Shown here piece after piece: positions 28,315 to 38,631 of a stretch of 64,000 bases of DNA. The stretch lies in the NCBI RefSeq assembly GCF_001434835.1, contig NZ_AZDV01000026.1:212063-276062 (forward strand). Reading direction: 5' to 3'. The notes under the pieces were generated by a model. The model ran no database searches. It had not been told where the DNA came from and saw only the letters and a list, made by a program, of their open reading frames with translations. This DNA is from Levilactobacillus acidifarinae DSM 19394 = JCM 15949 (GTDB taxonomy: Bacteria; Bacillota; Bacilli; Lactobacillales; Lactobacillaceae). The first letter of the stretch is position 1, and each line of letters starts with the position of its first letter. The translations under genes and the position numbers were made by a program.

Positions 28315-28990
28315 CTCGCAGACAGTAACCCACCCCGCGGACCGTGTGAATCAACTTCCGGTCGGCGTTAGTGTCGACCTTGTGGCGTAAATAGCGGACG
28401 TAGACGTCCACAATGTTGGGTTCACCGTCGAAGTCCACCCCCCACACGGCGTCTAGGAGTTCGTCTCTGGTCAGGGTTTCCTTGGCGTGGCGCATCAAGG
28501 TCAAGAGCAGTTCGTATTCCCGTTGGGTCAGTTGAATCAATTGGTGGTTCCGGTGAACCTGCCGGGCCTTGGTGTCGAGTTCTAGGTCGGCAAATTGGTA
28601 CAGGGCTTGGGGCTGCTGGGCCTGTTGCTCGTGGCGCAAGATCACGCGGACGCGGGCCAGTAGTTCCTCGGTTTCGAAGGGCTTGGTGATGTAGTCGTCG
28701 GCCCCGCCGTCGAGCCCGGCGACCTTATCGCCCACGTAGTCTCTGGCGGTCATCATGATCACCGGAATCGTATCGTGTTTACGAATGCGCCGCAGGACCT
28801 CCAGCCCGTCCATTTTAGGCAACATCCAGTCGAGGATGATTAAATCCAACCCGTGCTGGTGTTTTTGGTAGAGTTGGTAGGCTTGTTGGCCGTCGTAAGC
28901 GGTCAGAACGTCGTAACCTTCAAATTGAAGTTCTTCTTTCACGAAATCGACGACGCTTTTTTCATCGTCGACCAATAAGATTTTAGCCAT
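28298..28990 (-). CDS. OmpR/PhoB-family response regulator
   Basis: A 230-residue DNA-binding regulator. The receiver domain has the acidic pair D8/D9, phospho-acceptor Asp54 (IILDWMLPKMDG), a T in MMTARD and the conserved lysine in ITKPFE. The C-terminal winged helix (TQREYELLLTLMRHAKETLTRDELL) fits the OmpR type. GGGAGGG lies before the ATG, and two TATACT-like -10 sites are upstream. Its likely targets are the TTCTGA-type direct repeats at 26760, 31752 and 32859. Confidence 0.96.
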   Translation of the reverse strand: MAKILLVDDEKSVVDFVKEELQFEGYDVLTAYDGQQAYQLYQKHQHGLDLIILDWMLPKMDGLEVLRRIRKHDTIPVIMMTARDYVGDKVAGLDGGADDYITKPFETEELLARVRVILRHEQQAQQPQALYQFADLELDTKARQVHRNHQLIQLTQREYELLLTLMRHAKETLTRDELLDAVWGVDFDGEPNIVDVYVRYLRHKVDTNADRKLIHTVRGVGYCLRDDADV

Positions 28991-29051
28991 AAGTAAGACC
29001 CTCCCGGGATAGTATAGGCTTAGTATAACGGATTTTAGGGGGAACGGGGAC

Positions 29052-31667
<2,616 letters not shown>

Positions 31668-31703
31668 CTATGAAAGCGACGCGTCCCGTCTTGTTTTAAC
31701 GTC

Positions 31704-31709
31704 ATTATA
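31704..31709 (-). promoter_or_regulatory. -10 element of the yfhO gene
   Basis: Minus-strand TATAAT with no good -35 at 16-18 bp, as expected for an activated promoter. The putative operator at 31752 lies 43 bp upstream. Confidence 0.5.
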
Positions 31710-31751
31710 GGAAGTCGCTTGGCGGGCAGCCAGTAAGAAAAAAGAAAAGAT

Positions 31752-31769
31752 TTTTGAGATTTTCTCAGA
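31752..31769 (+). promoter_or_regulatory. Putative response-regulator site, copy b
   Basis: Half-sites TTTTGA and TTCTCA, 10 bp apart. It begins exactly 61 bp before the TATACT (31813-31818) of the glycosyltransferase promoter, which has no recognisable -35. Confidence 0.6.
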
Positions 31770-31850
31770 GACTCTTTAGTTGACCGCCCTAGTCCAAAAA
31801 TTAGTTGCCCGGTATACTCAAGGCATTCAAGTTAAAGGGGGGCGTTAGTT

Positions 31851-32864
31851 ATGCGATTACCACGACTAACCATTGTTGTCCCGTGCTATAACGAGGCATT
31901 GGGATTGCCGCAAACGGCGAAGGTCTTATTGGCTAGCCTAGCCCAATTACGGCAGCAGCAACAAATCAGTGTGCATAGCCAGCTGATCTTGGTGGATGAC
32001 GGGAGTCACGACCAGACCTGGGCCGTGATTCGGCGTTTAGAGGCGCAAAACGACAACGTCTTTGGGGTGCGTTTTAGTCGTAACTTTGGTCATCAAAATG
32101 CGTTATTGGCGGGGATGCAGGCGGCCGATTCGCTGTCCGACATCGTGCTGACCCTCGACGCGGATTTACAAGACGACCCACGCTTGATTCCCGCGATGGT
32201 GGCCTGCTACCGGGCGGGCAACGACGTGGTCTTAGGCGTTCGCGATGACCGGCAGACGGACCGATGGGCCAAACGGTGGTCGGCCGAACGTTTTTACGGG
32301 TTACTCACCAAACTAGGGGTGCCCATTGTCCCGAACCATGCCGACTATCGCCTGTTGAGTCACCGGGCGCTCCAGGCACTCCTACAGTACCATGAACGCA
32401 ACCTCTTCTTGCGCGGCATCGTCCCGCAGCTCGGTTTTCCCACGACCCGGGTCTATTATCACCGGCAACCGCGGGTGGCGGGCCACTCAAAATACACGTT
32501 GAAAAAGATGTTGGCGCTCGCCCAAACCGGGGTGTTGAGTTTCTCTAACGCGCCGCTCCGGTGGATCTTGGGGACGGGCGTGGGGTTAAGCGTCGTGAGC
32601 GCTGTGAGTCTAGCGGTCATCTTAGGCCATGATTGGTGGCAGGGGGCCCTCAGTTGGAATCCGCTGTTCAGTGGTTTAGGCGTTTTGAGTGGCCTGCAAC
32701 TCTTGGGAATTGGTCTGGTGGGGGCCTACGTGGGTCAGGTGCTCACGGAAGTCCAGCACCGGCCGCGCTATGTGGTGGCACAAAACGACGTGCCCAATCA
32801 CCGAACGGTCGCGGTGCCCGCGACGCGGGTGTTGCAGCCGTCGCAAAAGGGGCAGCCATTCTGA
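31851..32864 (+). CDS. Family 2 glycosyltransferase, CsbB/GtrB-like
   Basis: A 337-residue polyprenyl-phosphate glycosyltransferase. The GT-A domain has VVPCYNEALG, VDDGSHD, TLDADLQDDP and the acceptor-loop region HADYRLLSHRAL. Two C-terminal helices anchor it in the membrane. It would load a sugar on undecaprenyl phosphate. The divergent yfhO gene and the downstream dedA gene complete a plausible route: sugar loading, transfer outside, and lipid carrier recycling. AAAGGGGGG precedes the ATG. Confidence 0.92.
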   Translation: MRLPRLTIVVPCYNEALGLPQTAKVLLASLAQLRQQQQISVHSQLILVDDGSHDQTWAVIRRLEAQNDNVFGVRFSRNFGHQNALLAGMQAADSLSDIVLTLDADLQDDPRLIPAMVACYRAGNDVVLGVRDDRQTDRWAKRWSAERFYGLLTKLGVPIVPNHADYRLLSHRALQALLQYHERNLFLRGIVPQLGFPTTRVYYHRQPRVAGHSKYTLKKMLALAQTGVLSFSNAPLRWILGTGVGLSVVSAVSLAVILGHDWWQGALSWNPLFSGLGVLSGLQLLGIGLVGAYVGQVLTEVQHRPRYVVAQNDVPNHRTVAVPATRVLQPSQKGQPF

Positions 32865-32876
32865 GAAATTGTCAGA
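32859..32876 (+). promoter_or_regulatory. Putative response-regulator site, copy c
   Basis: Half-sites TTCTGA and TTGTCA, 10 bp apart, overlapping the stop of the glycosyltransferase gene. It begins 61 bp before a TATGCT (32920-32925) upstream of dedA, the same distance as copy b. Confidence 0.6.
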
Positions 32877-32951
32877 AGTTCTTCAGCAAAGCCCCCCAGA
32901 ACGACGCAGTGAGATTGAGTATGCTGGGGTCAAAGAGGAGGAGAAGGCCAC

Positions 32952-33590
32952 ATGACAATCATTGCAGCGAGTTTGTTGAATTTAAACACCCTGGTCCCGC
33001 AATTACTGGGACAATACGGTGCCTGGCTCTACGCGGGCCTGTTTTTACTGATCTTTATCGAAACCGGGTTGGTGGTGTTTCCGTTTTTACCCGGGGATTC
33101 CATTCTGTTTTTATGCGGGTCGCTAGCGGCCGGCAGTGGTAATCTACACCTGGGTGTTTTACTGGTGACCCTCACCATTGCGGCCGTTCTGGGTGACTTC
33201 GTTAATTTTGAGATTGGGAAACGCTTTGGACATTACATGGTGACCCATGACCGGTTTAAGCGGTGGCTCAAGCCGCAACACCTGGACCGGGCAAGTGCCT
33301 TCTTTGCCAAATACGGGGGTCTCGCCATTTTCCTCGGCCGCTTTATCCCCATTATTCGCACCCTGGTGCCGTTCACGGCGGGAATGGGGCGGATGCCGTA
33401 TTTGAGCTTTGCTCGGTACAACGTGATGGGCGGGGTGACCTGGATGGCCGTGGTCTTGGGTGCCGGGTACCTCTTTGGTAACATTCCGGTGGTCCAACAA
33501 AACTTTGAATTGATCATGGTGGCCATCGTGCTGATTTCGCTCTTACCGGTGGGCCTCGCGATGCTGAAGCGCCGGGGAACGGTGAAGTAA
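32952..33590 (+). CDS. DedA-family membrane protein
   Basis: A 212-residue integral membrane protein. Conserved pieces are ETGLVVFPFLPGDSILFLCG, IGKRFGHYM, FAKYGGLAIFLGRFIPIIRTLVPFTAGMG and YNVMGGVTW. The F-x-R-x-x-P-x-x-R motif marks the DedA family. Some members are undecaprenyl-phosphate flippases, which fits the neighbouring lipid-linked glycosylation genes. AGAGGAGGAG provides a strong ribosome binding site. Confidence 0.93.
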   Translation: MTIIAASLLNLNTLVPQLLGQYGAWLYAGLFLLIFIETGLVVFPFLPGDSILFLCGSLAAGSGNLHLGVLLVTLTIAAVLGDFVNFEIGKRFGHYMVTHDRFKRWLKPQHLDRASAFFAKYGGLAIFLGRFIPIIRTLVPFTAGMGRMPYLSFARYNVMGGVTWMAVVLGAGYLFGNIPVVQQNFELIMVAIVLISLLPVGLAMLKRRGTVK

Positions 33591-33670
33591 ACCTGAACGG
33601 TGGCCGGTGCGTTTACTGGTGACTGAGGAAACAATCCAATATATGATAAAGCGAGTTTGGGATATAAGTC

Positions 33671-33735
33671 CCTAAATTCCAGTAATTAAAAATTGGTCCT
33701 AGAAATCGTTTGGTGATTTCTAAGACCAATTTTTT
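33671..33735 (+). repeat. Dispersed terminator repeat, copy 1
   Basis: About 65 bp: CCTAAAT, a short linker, then a 17-base-arm hairpin (33691-33707 with 33715-33731) with a conserved GTTTGG loop and a T run. The same unit occurs at 62384-62448. It probably terminates dedA and the facing TetR gene. Confidence 0.8.
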
Positions 33736-33784
33736 CGTTACTCATTTGCTTTACCGGTATTCAGACTAAGGGGCCGGGGGAGCC

Positions 33785-34375
33785 TCAGACATCCGGCGTC
33801 GTTTGATTAGATAATCGCTGGAGATAATTTAACGGGCCCTCCGCCATAATTTGGGTCATCACGGTGGCAATTTCGGTCGTTGAAATCTTTTCGGGATTAA
33901 ATAACCAATATTTTAACATCTGGAGGGACATGGCGGTGATGGAAACCCGGATGAGTTCGTAATTCACACCGGTGGCGGTAATGACCTGGGCGTAGCGCTG
34001 ATCAAAGCCCACTTCCAGTTGATTTTCAAACTGGTGATCGCCGTTGGGTCCCAGTAGGGCGTGGAACTCCTTGAAATTTTCTTGGAAGTACTGCAAGCCG
34101 GATTCTAATGATGTTTGAATGAAATGCTGGTCCGTCGTGGTTAACGGGGTGACCCGTTGCCGTTGGTGCTCAATCTTCTTGAGCAGTTGGCCTTCAATCG
34201 TTTGCAAGAGGTCGTACTTGTCATCGTAATAGCGGTAAAAAGTACTACGGGCGCAATGCACCACGCCGATGATATCGTTGACGCTAATCTGCTCGAATGG
34301 TTTTTGTTCGATTAGCGTTAATAAGGCGGTTTGAATCTGTTGATTCGTATAGTCCGTTTTATGGAAGTAGTTCAC
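33785..34375 (-). CDS. TetR-family regulator of the MFS/DUF4811 genes
   Basis: A 196-residue repressor. The N-terminal HTH is ISVNDIIGVVHCARSTFYRYYDDKYDLL (about 29-56). The frame begins with GTG 34375; there is no nearby ATG. It is divergent from the efflux pump gene, and a perfect palindrome (34445-34460) lies in between. By analogy with TetR/pump pairs it represses the pump and itself until a drug-like ligand binds. Confidence 0.9.
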   Translation of the reverse strand: MNYFHKTDYTNQQIQTALLTLIEQKPFEQISVNDIIGVVHCARSTFYRYYDDKYDLLQTIEGQLLKKIEHQRQRVTPLTTTDQHFIQTSLESGLQYFQENFKEFHALLGPNGDHQFENQLEVGFDQRYAQVITATGVNYELIRVSITAMSLQMLKYWLFNPEKISTTEIATVMTQIMAEGPLNYLQRLSNQTTPDV

Positions 34376-34444
34376 GATAATCCCGTCCTTTTAGGGGCAA
34401 TTATAGCAGATTAGGGAGCAAAAATCGGTTGATTTAGGTCGGTG

Positions 34445-34460
34445 TGTTCGATTTCGAACA
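34445..34460. promoter_or_regulatory. Putative TetR operator
   Basis: Perfect palindrome TGTTCGA-TT-TCGAACA. It overlaps the start region of the TetR promoter, whose minus-strand -10 TATAAT is at 34466-34461. Confidence 0.65.
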
Positions 34461-34538
34461 TTATAGCTTAAACCGGCCTAGCCATTAGTCGCGCAAACTG
34501 ATAAAACTAAACCCATCACTTAAGAGAGAAGGACTTTT

Positions 34539-36047
34539 ATGACACACACGCGGCCCGTGGACGTCCACGGTAACGGCTATAATCGTTGGTTATTATTTAT
34601 TTTAATGCTTCTCGCCACCTTAGCGGGTTCCCTGATGCAATCAACCCTGGGAACGGCATTGCCGACACTGATGAAGAAGTTTGAGATTGATCTAAATACG
34701 GCTCAACAGGCCACCACTTGGTTTTTATTGGCATTAGCCATCATGGTGCCGGTCTCGGCTTATTTGGTGAAGCGATTTCCGACTAAGCATCTGACTTTGG
34801 TGACCTATTGCCTGCTACTCGGTGGAATTTGCCTCACGGCGTTTACCCCCGAAAAACATGCGATGTGGACCATGTTCGTCATCGGCCGAGTGATTGCGGC
34901 CGCAGCCGTGGGGATTTTGATGCCACTGTTGCAGATCACGATTTTAAACATTTTCTCAGCGAATGAACGGAGCCTTGCGATGGGGTTGATGGGGCTTGTG
35001 GTGGGAATGTCGCCCGCCATCGGTCCGACGTTAACGGGGTGGATTCTAGATCAATCCCATCATTTTATGGGGCTGACCTTAGCGGCCTCCTGGCAGACCA
35101 TCTTTTATATTCCGATGGTGGTGTTGATCATCGTGCTAGTGCTAACTCCGTTTATCATGCGCGACGTTATTCCCACCGAAGCGACCATTCACCTGGACAG
35201 TCTGTCACTGATCTTATCTAGCTTCGGGTTCGGCCTGTTTCTCCTCGGGTTTACCAACGTCTCAACGGACGGATGGGGCGACTTATGGTCGGTGGATGCG
35301 CCAATTGTTACTGGCTTGCTGATTATTGGGTTGTTTACTTGGCGTCAATTGACGATTCCCCATCCTTTCTTGGATTTACGGGTTTTTAAATCGTGGAACT
35401 TTACCATCACCACGATCACTACCATTATGGCCATGATGGCCATGATGGGTGTTGAAATGATGTTACCGACTTACCTGCAAAACGTGCATGGTATGACGGC
35501 ACTCGATTCCGGCCTGACCTTACTACCAGGAGCCCTGTTCGTGGGCATCCTGTCGCCGATTGCCGGACTTCTGTACGCCAAGGCGGGGATTAAACGGCTG
35601 GCAATCGCGGCGTTTGTGGTGCTAATTGCCGGCACGATTCCCTTTGCGTTTCTGACGACCTCAACGCCCGCCATCGTGATTACTTTGATGTATACGGTTC
35701 GCATGATTGGGGTGGCGTTGGCGCTGATGCCGTTAACGACGGCGGCGATGGATGCCTTACCCCAAGCTCAAACCACTGATGGCACGGCGGTAAACAATAC
35801 GGCCCGTCAGTTAGCGTCCTCCGTGGGCGTGGCCGTTTTAACCTCGGTCACGCAAAACGTGATTAATACGAATAAACCCCACCATCAACTGAGTACGGTG
35901 GATCCCCTGAAGTACGCCGCTAAGAGTTTAGACGCGTCGATGCAGGGGTTCCAGGTAGCGTTTAGTGTCGGCCTAGCCTTTGCTGTGATTGGGCTAGTGG
36001 TGGCGCTGTTCTTTAAACGAGCTAAGAAAGTGGGGGCTAATTCATGA
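34539..36047 (+). CDS. MFS drug exporter, DHA2 (EmrB/QacA) family
   Basis: A 502-residue proton-driven exporter with 14 predicted helices. Early motif LGTALPTLMKKFEIDLNTAQQATTW and the motif C-like region GLVVGMSPAIGPTLTGWILD match the DHA2 14-helix group. AGAGAGAAGGA precedes the ATG. It overlaps the DUF4811 gene by 4 bp (ATGA). The operon and the divergent TetR regulator point to inducible multidrug efflux; the substrate is unknown. Confidence 0.92.
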   Translation: MTHTRPVDVHGNGYNRWLLFILMLLATLAGSLMQSTLGTALPTLMKKFEIDLNTAQQATTWFLLALAIMVPVSAYLVKRFPTKHLTLVTYCLLLGGICLTAFTPEKHAMWTMFVIGRVIAAAAVGILMPLLQITILNIFSANERSLAMGLMGLVVGMSPAIGPTLTGWILDQSHHFMGLTLAASWQTIFYIPMVVLIIVLVLTPFIMRDVIPTEATIHLDSLSLILSSFGFGLFLLGFTNVSTDGWGDLWSVDAPIVTGLLIIGLFTWRQLTIPHPFLDLRVFKSWNFTITTITTIMAMMAMMGVEMMLPTYLQNVHGMTALDSGLTLLPGALFVGILSPIAGLLYAKAGIKRLAIAAFVVLIAGTIPFAFLTTSTPAIVITLMYTVRMIGVALALMPLTTAAMDALPQAQTTDGTAVNNTARQLASSVGVAVLTSVTQNVINTNKPHHQLSTVDPLKYAAKSLDASMQGFQVAFSVGLAFAVIGLVVALFFKRAKKVGANS

Positions 36048-36730
36048 TTATTTATGCGATCTTTAGTCTAATTGTCGCGGTGACGTTAGCGTGGACGTTA
36101 ATTAAGCAGAAAGTCGTCCGTGCCGTATTGGGCCTTGCGACCACCGTGGCCTTGATTGGTGCCACCACGATCTTAACGCTGAACTTTACGACCCATTACG
36201 GGATGCACCAGGTCACTACGGTGACGACCCAACGAATCTATTCCGCCACCGGCAAGCGATCGGCGGCCGGGGTCGTAATCGCCAAGCCATTGGGAACACA
36301 ATCCGATAACTACGTCTTGGTTTATAGCGATCACGCCGCGGGGAAGGCCACGCCCCACTTTGTGCCGAACCGTCAGTCGGTGACGACCATGGTTAAGAAA
36401 CGGGCGACCTATCAAGCAAGCGCAGCGACGCAGGCAACGGTGCAAACGACGACGGTTCGGTGGCAATGGCGAAACGCGACGGCCAAACGTTGGCTAAACG
36501 TGGGGGACCAAGCGGGTGAGTTGGTTCGCCAGAAGCGACTCGTCAAGGTTCCACGGAAAACGTGGGTTGTCTTATCTCCAGACCAGATGAAGACGTTGAA
36601 AAAGGCTTTGCAGACGGAGGCGAAGGCGACCACGACCGCCAGCGCTGCTCAACAGGCGGCGATACAGTCAATGTCTCAAGAACAACGAGCAAAGTTAGCG
36701 GTTAAACAGATTAAACAAGTGTTGAAATAA
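36044..36730 (+). CDS. DUF4811-domain membrane-anchored protein
   Basis: A 228-residue protein with two N-terminal hydrophobic helices (about 3-20 and 27-48) and an extracytoplasmic domain with a charged, Ala/Gln-rich C-terminal tail. In lactobacilli DUF4811 proteins occur directly after DHA2 exporters, as here. The 4-bp overlap suggests tight coupling. It may be an accessory subunit of the pump. Its function is not established. Confidence 0.8.
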   Translation: MIIYAIFSLIVAVTLAWTLIKQKVVRAVLGLATTVALIGATTILTLNFTTHYGMHQVTTVTTQRIYSATGKRSAAGVVIAKPLGTQSDNYVLVYSDHAAGKATPHFVPNRQSVTTMVKKRATYQASAATQATVQTTTVRWQWRNATAKRWLNVGDQAGELVRQKRLVKVPRKTWVVLSPDQMKTLKKALQTEAKATTTASAAQQAAIQSMSQEQRAKLAVKQIKQVLK

Positions 36731-36863
36731 ATCAATAACGCTTAGAAAGGCAGGGAGGCGCTGAAGATGGATCGGGTAATCTAAACAAGGTTGTCTGGTT
36801 AAATCGCCCAAAGCCCAATCAAGTAATGGGGTCAATCGTAACCAACCAGGACGTTCATTTTAG

Positions 36864-36918
36864 TTGACAAAGCGGCAAATACCATTAAAATTAAGCTATT
36901 CAATTACTTGATTGATTA
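36864..36918 (+). promoter_or_regulatory. Promoter and operator of the ArsR-rhodanese gene
   Basis: TTGACA (36864-36869), a 16-bp spacer and TAAAAT (36886-36891). Five bp further begins CTATTCAATTACTTGATT, an imperfect inverted repeat. The layout is identical to that at 37684-37739. Confidence 0.75.
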
Positions 36919-36950
36919 TTTGCCGGCAATTGAGTTAAGGGGGAATTTTA

Positions 36951-37616
36951 ATGGCAATGGATCAAGCGGCAACGACCTACAAAACGAGCTTATACGCGGA
37001 ACTGGCCAAGATTGGCAAAAGTCTGTCTAGTGATCGACGCTTGGAATTGTTAGATCTGCTATCGCAGAGTCCCAAAACGGTCGAATCACTGGCCCAGCAA
37101 GCCGAGATGAGTGTGGCTAACACTTCCCGGCACCTCCAAACGCTACGCGAAGCGAACCTGGTGAGTCGGGAAAAACGGGGTAATTATGTGGTTTATGAAT
37201 TGGCGTCCGCGCAGGTCGAACACCTTTTTTATCTGTTACGAGACGTGGGCGAGACGCAATTACTTGCAATGAAACAAATTCAACGCAACTTTGATGCGAG
37301 TGAACAGGTTCAGACCCTAGACCTCCCGGCTGCCACCAAACTGTTAAACCGTGACGACGTGCAATTGTTGGACGTTCGCCCGACCGAGGAATACGCGGCG
37401 GGGCACATCCCCGGGGCGCTTAACGTACCGATTGAGGAACTCGCCGACCGGTTGGATGAGTTAGCACCCACCAAAGATATTATTGTCTACTGTCGGGGCC
37501 ACCTCTGTGCCTTTACGAATCAAGCGACGCGGTTATTAAACGAGCACGGCCGCCACGCTTATAGCCTAAACGAAAGCTACTACGATTGGCGGCAATTTAA
37601 CCAACAACCGTCTTAA
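36951..37616 (+). CDS. ArsR-family HTH regulator fused to a rhodanese domain
   Basis: A 221-residue two-domain protein. Residues 15-95 form an ArsR winged helix (LLSQSPKTVESLAQQAEMSV, then NTSRHLQTLREANLVSR). Residues 120-218 form a rhodanese domain (LLDVRPTEEYAAGHIPGALNVP) with the active-site loop CRGHLC, Cys181 and Cys186. Such fusions probably sense persulfides or other thiol stress through the rhodanese cysteine. A matching operator lies at its own promoter and at the following operon. AAGGGGG precedes the ATG. Confidence 0.92.
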   Translation: MAMDQAATTYKTSLYAELAKIGKSLSSDRRLELLDLLSQSPKTVESLAQQAEMSVANTSRHLQTLREANLVSREKRGNYVVYELASAQVEHLFYLLRDVGETQLLAMKQIQRNFDASEQVQTLDLPAATKLLNRDDVQLLDVRPTEEYAAGHIPGALNVPIEELADRLDELAPTKDIIVYCRGHLCAFTNQATRLLNEHGRHAYSLNESYYDWRQFNQQPS

Positions 37617-37624
37617 AACACAGT

Positions 37625-37663
37625 GATCCCGCTGCACCAGCGTTGGTACGGCGGGATTTTTTT
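37625..37663 (+). terminator. Terminator of the ArsR-rhodanese gene
   Basis: Arms ATCCCGC and GCGGGAT with an 18-nt loop, then seven T. Confidence 0.85.
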
Positions 37664-37683
37664 GTCGGGCAGGAACTTTAAAA

Positions 37684-37739
37684 TTGACAATTCAGGAGAG
37701 TATGCTAATATCTAACTATTCAATTGATTAGTTGAATAG
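37684..37739 (+). promoter_or_regulatory. Promoter and operator of the redox operon
   Basis: TTGACA (37684-37689), a 16-bp spacer and TAATAT (37706-37711). Five bp later lies the perfect inverted repeat CTATTCAA-N8-TTGAATAG (37716-37739), over the expected transcription start. Confidence 0.8.
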
Positions 37740-37813
37740 ATAAAACTAATTAATTTGACCAGTTGACCGGCAACCGGTCATCGGCAGAAACGATCATCCG
37801 AGGGGGTTACGAA

Positions 37814-38467
37814 ATGGAAATTGAGTATTGGTCAGACATTGCCTGTCCGTTTTGTTACATTGGGTCAACGCGCATGAAACGAGCGTTGCGCGAACTGGGT
37901 TTAGCGGCGACGACGCTCTTAAAATTAAAGGCCTTTCAGTTAGATCCCATGTTACCAACGACTACGCAGCAAACGATGGTGGAAAATTTTGCCCACGGTC
38001 ACGGAATGACCACGGCACAGGCCGAACAGCAGATACAGCAGATTTCTCAGATGGGGGCTAGCGACGGGCTGAACGTGGATTTACAACACGCCATCCCCAC
38101 CAATACGTTGGACGCTCACCGGTTGATCAAGTTAGCGGCCACCTTTAATAACGCTAAGCTGGTTGAGCGGGTGATTGACGCCCTATACCAAGTCTACTTT
38201 AGCCAACATCTGTCCATCGCGGATCTGGACGTGCTACGGGCCACTGCAATCCAAGCGGGCTTACCCGCCGACCAGGTCCAAGCGACGTTAGAAACCAATC
38301 GGTTTGCACAAGCGGTGCGCGATGACGAGCACGAAGCGCATCAGTTAGGGATTCAAGGAGCACCATTTTTTGTGATTAATCATCATTATGGTCTCTCGGG
38401 GGCCCAGCCCTATGCGACGATGGTGGCGGCTTTAAAACAAATTCAGGACAAGGCGGTGGCGAAATGA
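37814..38467 (+). CDS. DsbA/FrnE-like thiol oxidoreductase
   Basis: A 217-residue cytoplasmic DsbA-family protein. The thioredoxin-type active site is C11-P-F-C14 in SDIACPFCYIG, and the cis-proline loop is GIQGAPFFVIN. The FrnE subfamily takes part in stress and polyketide quinone redox steps. The frame is open earlier, but GAGGGGG at 37800 and ATG 37814 give the canonical start. It is the first gene of the operon; its TGA overlaps the ATG of the CGPAGC peptide. Confidence 0.92.
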   Translation: MEIEYWSDIACPFCYIGSTRMKRALRELGLAATTLLKLKAFQLDPMLPTTTQQTMVENFAHGHGMTTAQAEQQIQQISQMGASDGLNVDLQHAIPTNTLDAHRLIKLAATFNNAKLVERVIDALYQVYFSQHLSIADLDVLRATAIQAGLPADQVQATLETNRFAQAVRDDEHEAHQLGIQGAPFFVINHHYGLSGAQPYATMVAALKQIQDKAVAK

Positions 38468-38589
38468 CCCAAATGACTGAGCACCAGGTTCCAGAACTTG
38501 AAACGTTAGGCGCAGCTAGTGCCGGTCCCTCGTGTGGTCCGGCGGGCTGTGATCTGGCCTCGCACCAACAAACTACGACAAACCACTAA
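38464..38589 (+). CDS. 41-residue CGPAGC peptide of the redox operon
   Basis: A small frame coupled to the DsbA-like gene by an ATGA overlap. It codes a 41-residue hydrophilic peptide with two cysteines in SCGPAGCD and a polar tail rich in Gln, Thr and His. It has no signal peptide or membrane segment. The spacing of the cysteines (C-x4-C) would allow a disulfide, metal or persulfide site. Its place between two redox enzymes suggests a thiol carrier or substrate. I know of no named family. Confidence 0.65.
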   Translation: MTQMTEHQVPELETLGAASAGPSCGPAGCDLASHQQTTTNH

Positions 38590-38631
38590 TTGTTAGGTAA
38601 TGGCATGCTCGTTACCGGAAAAGGAGTTCAG

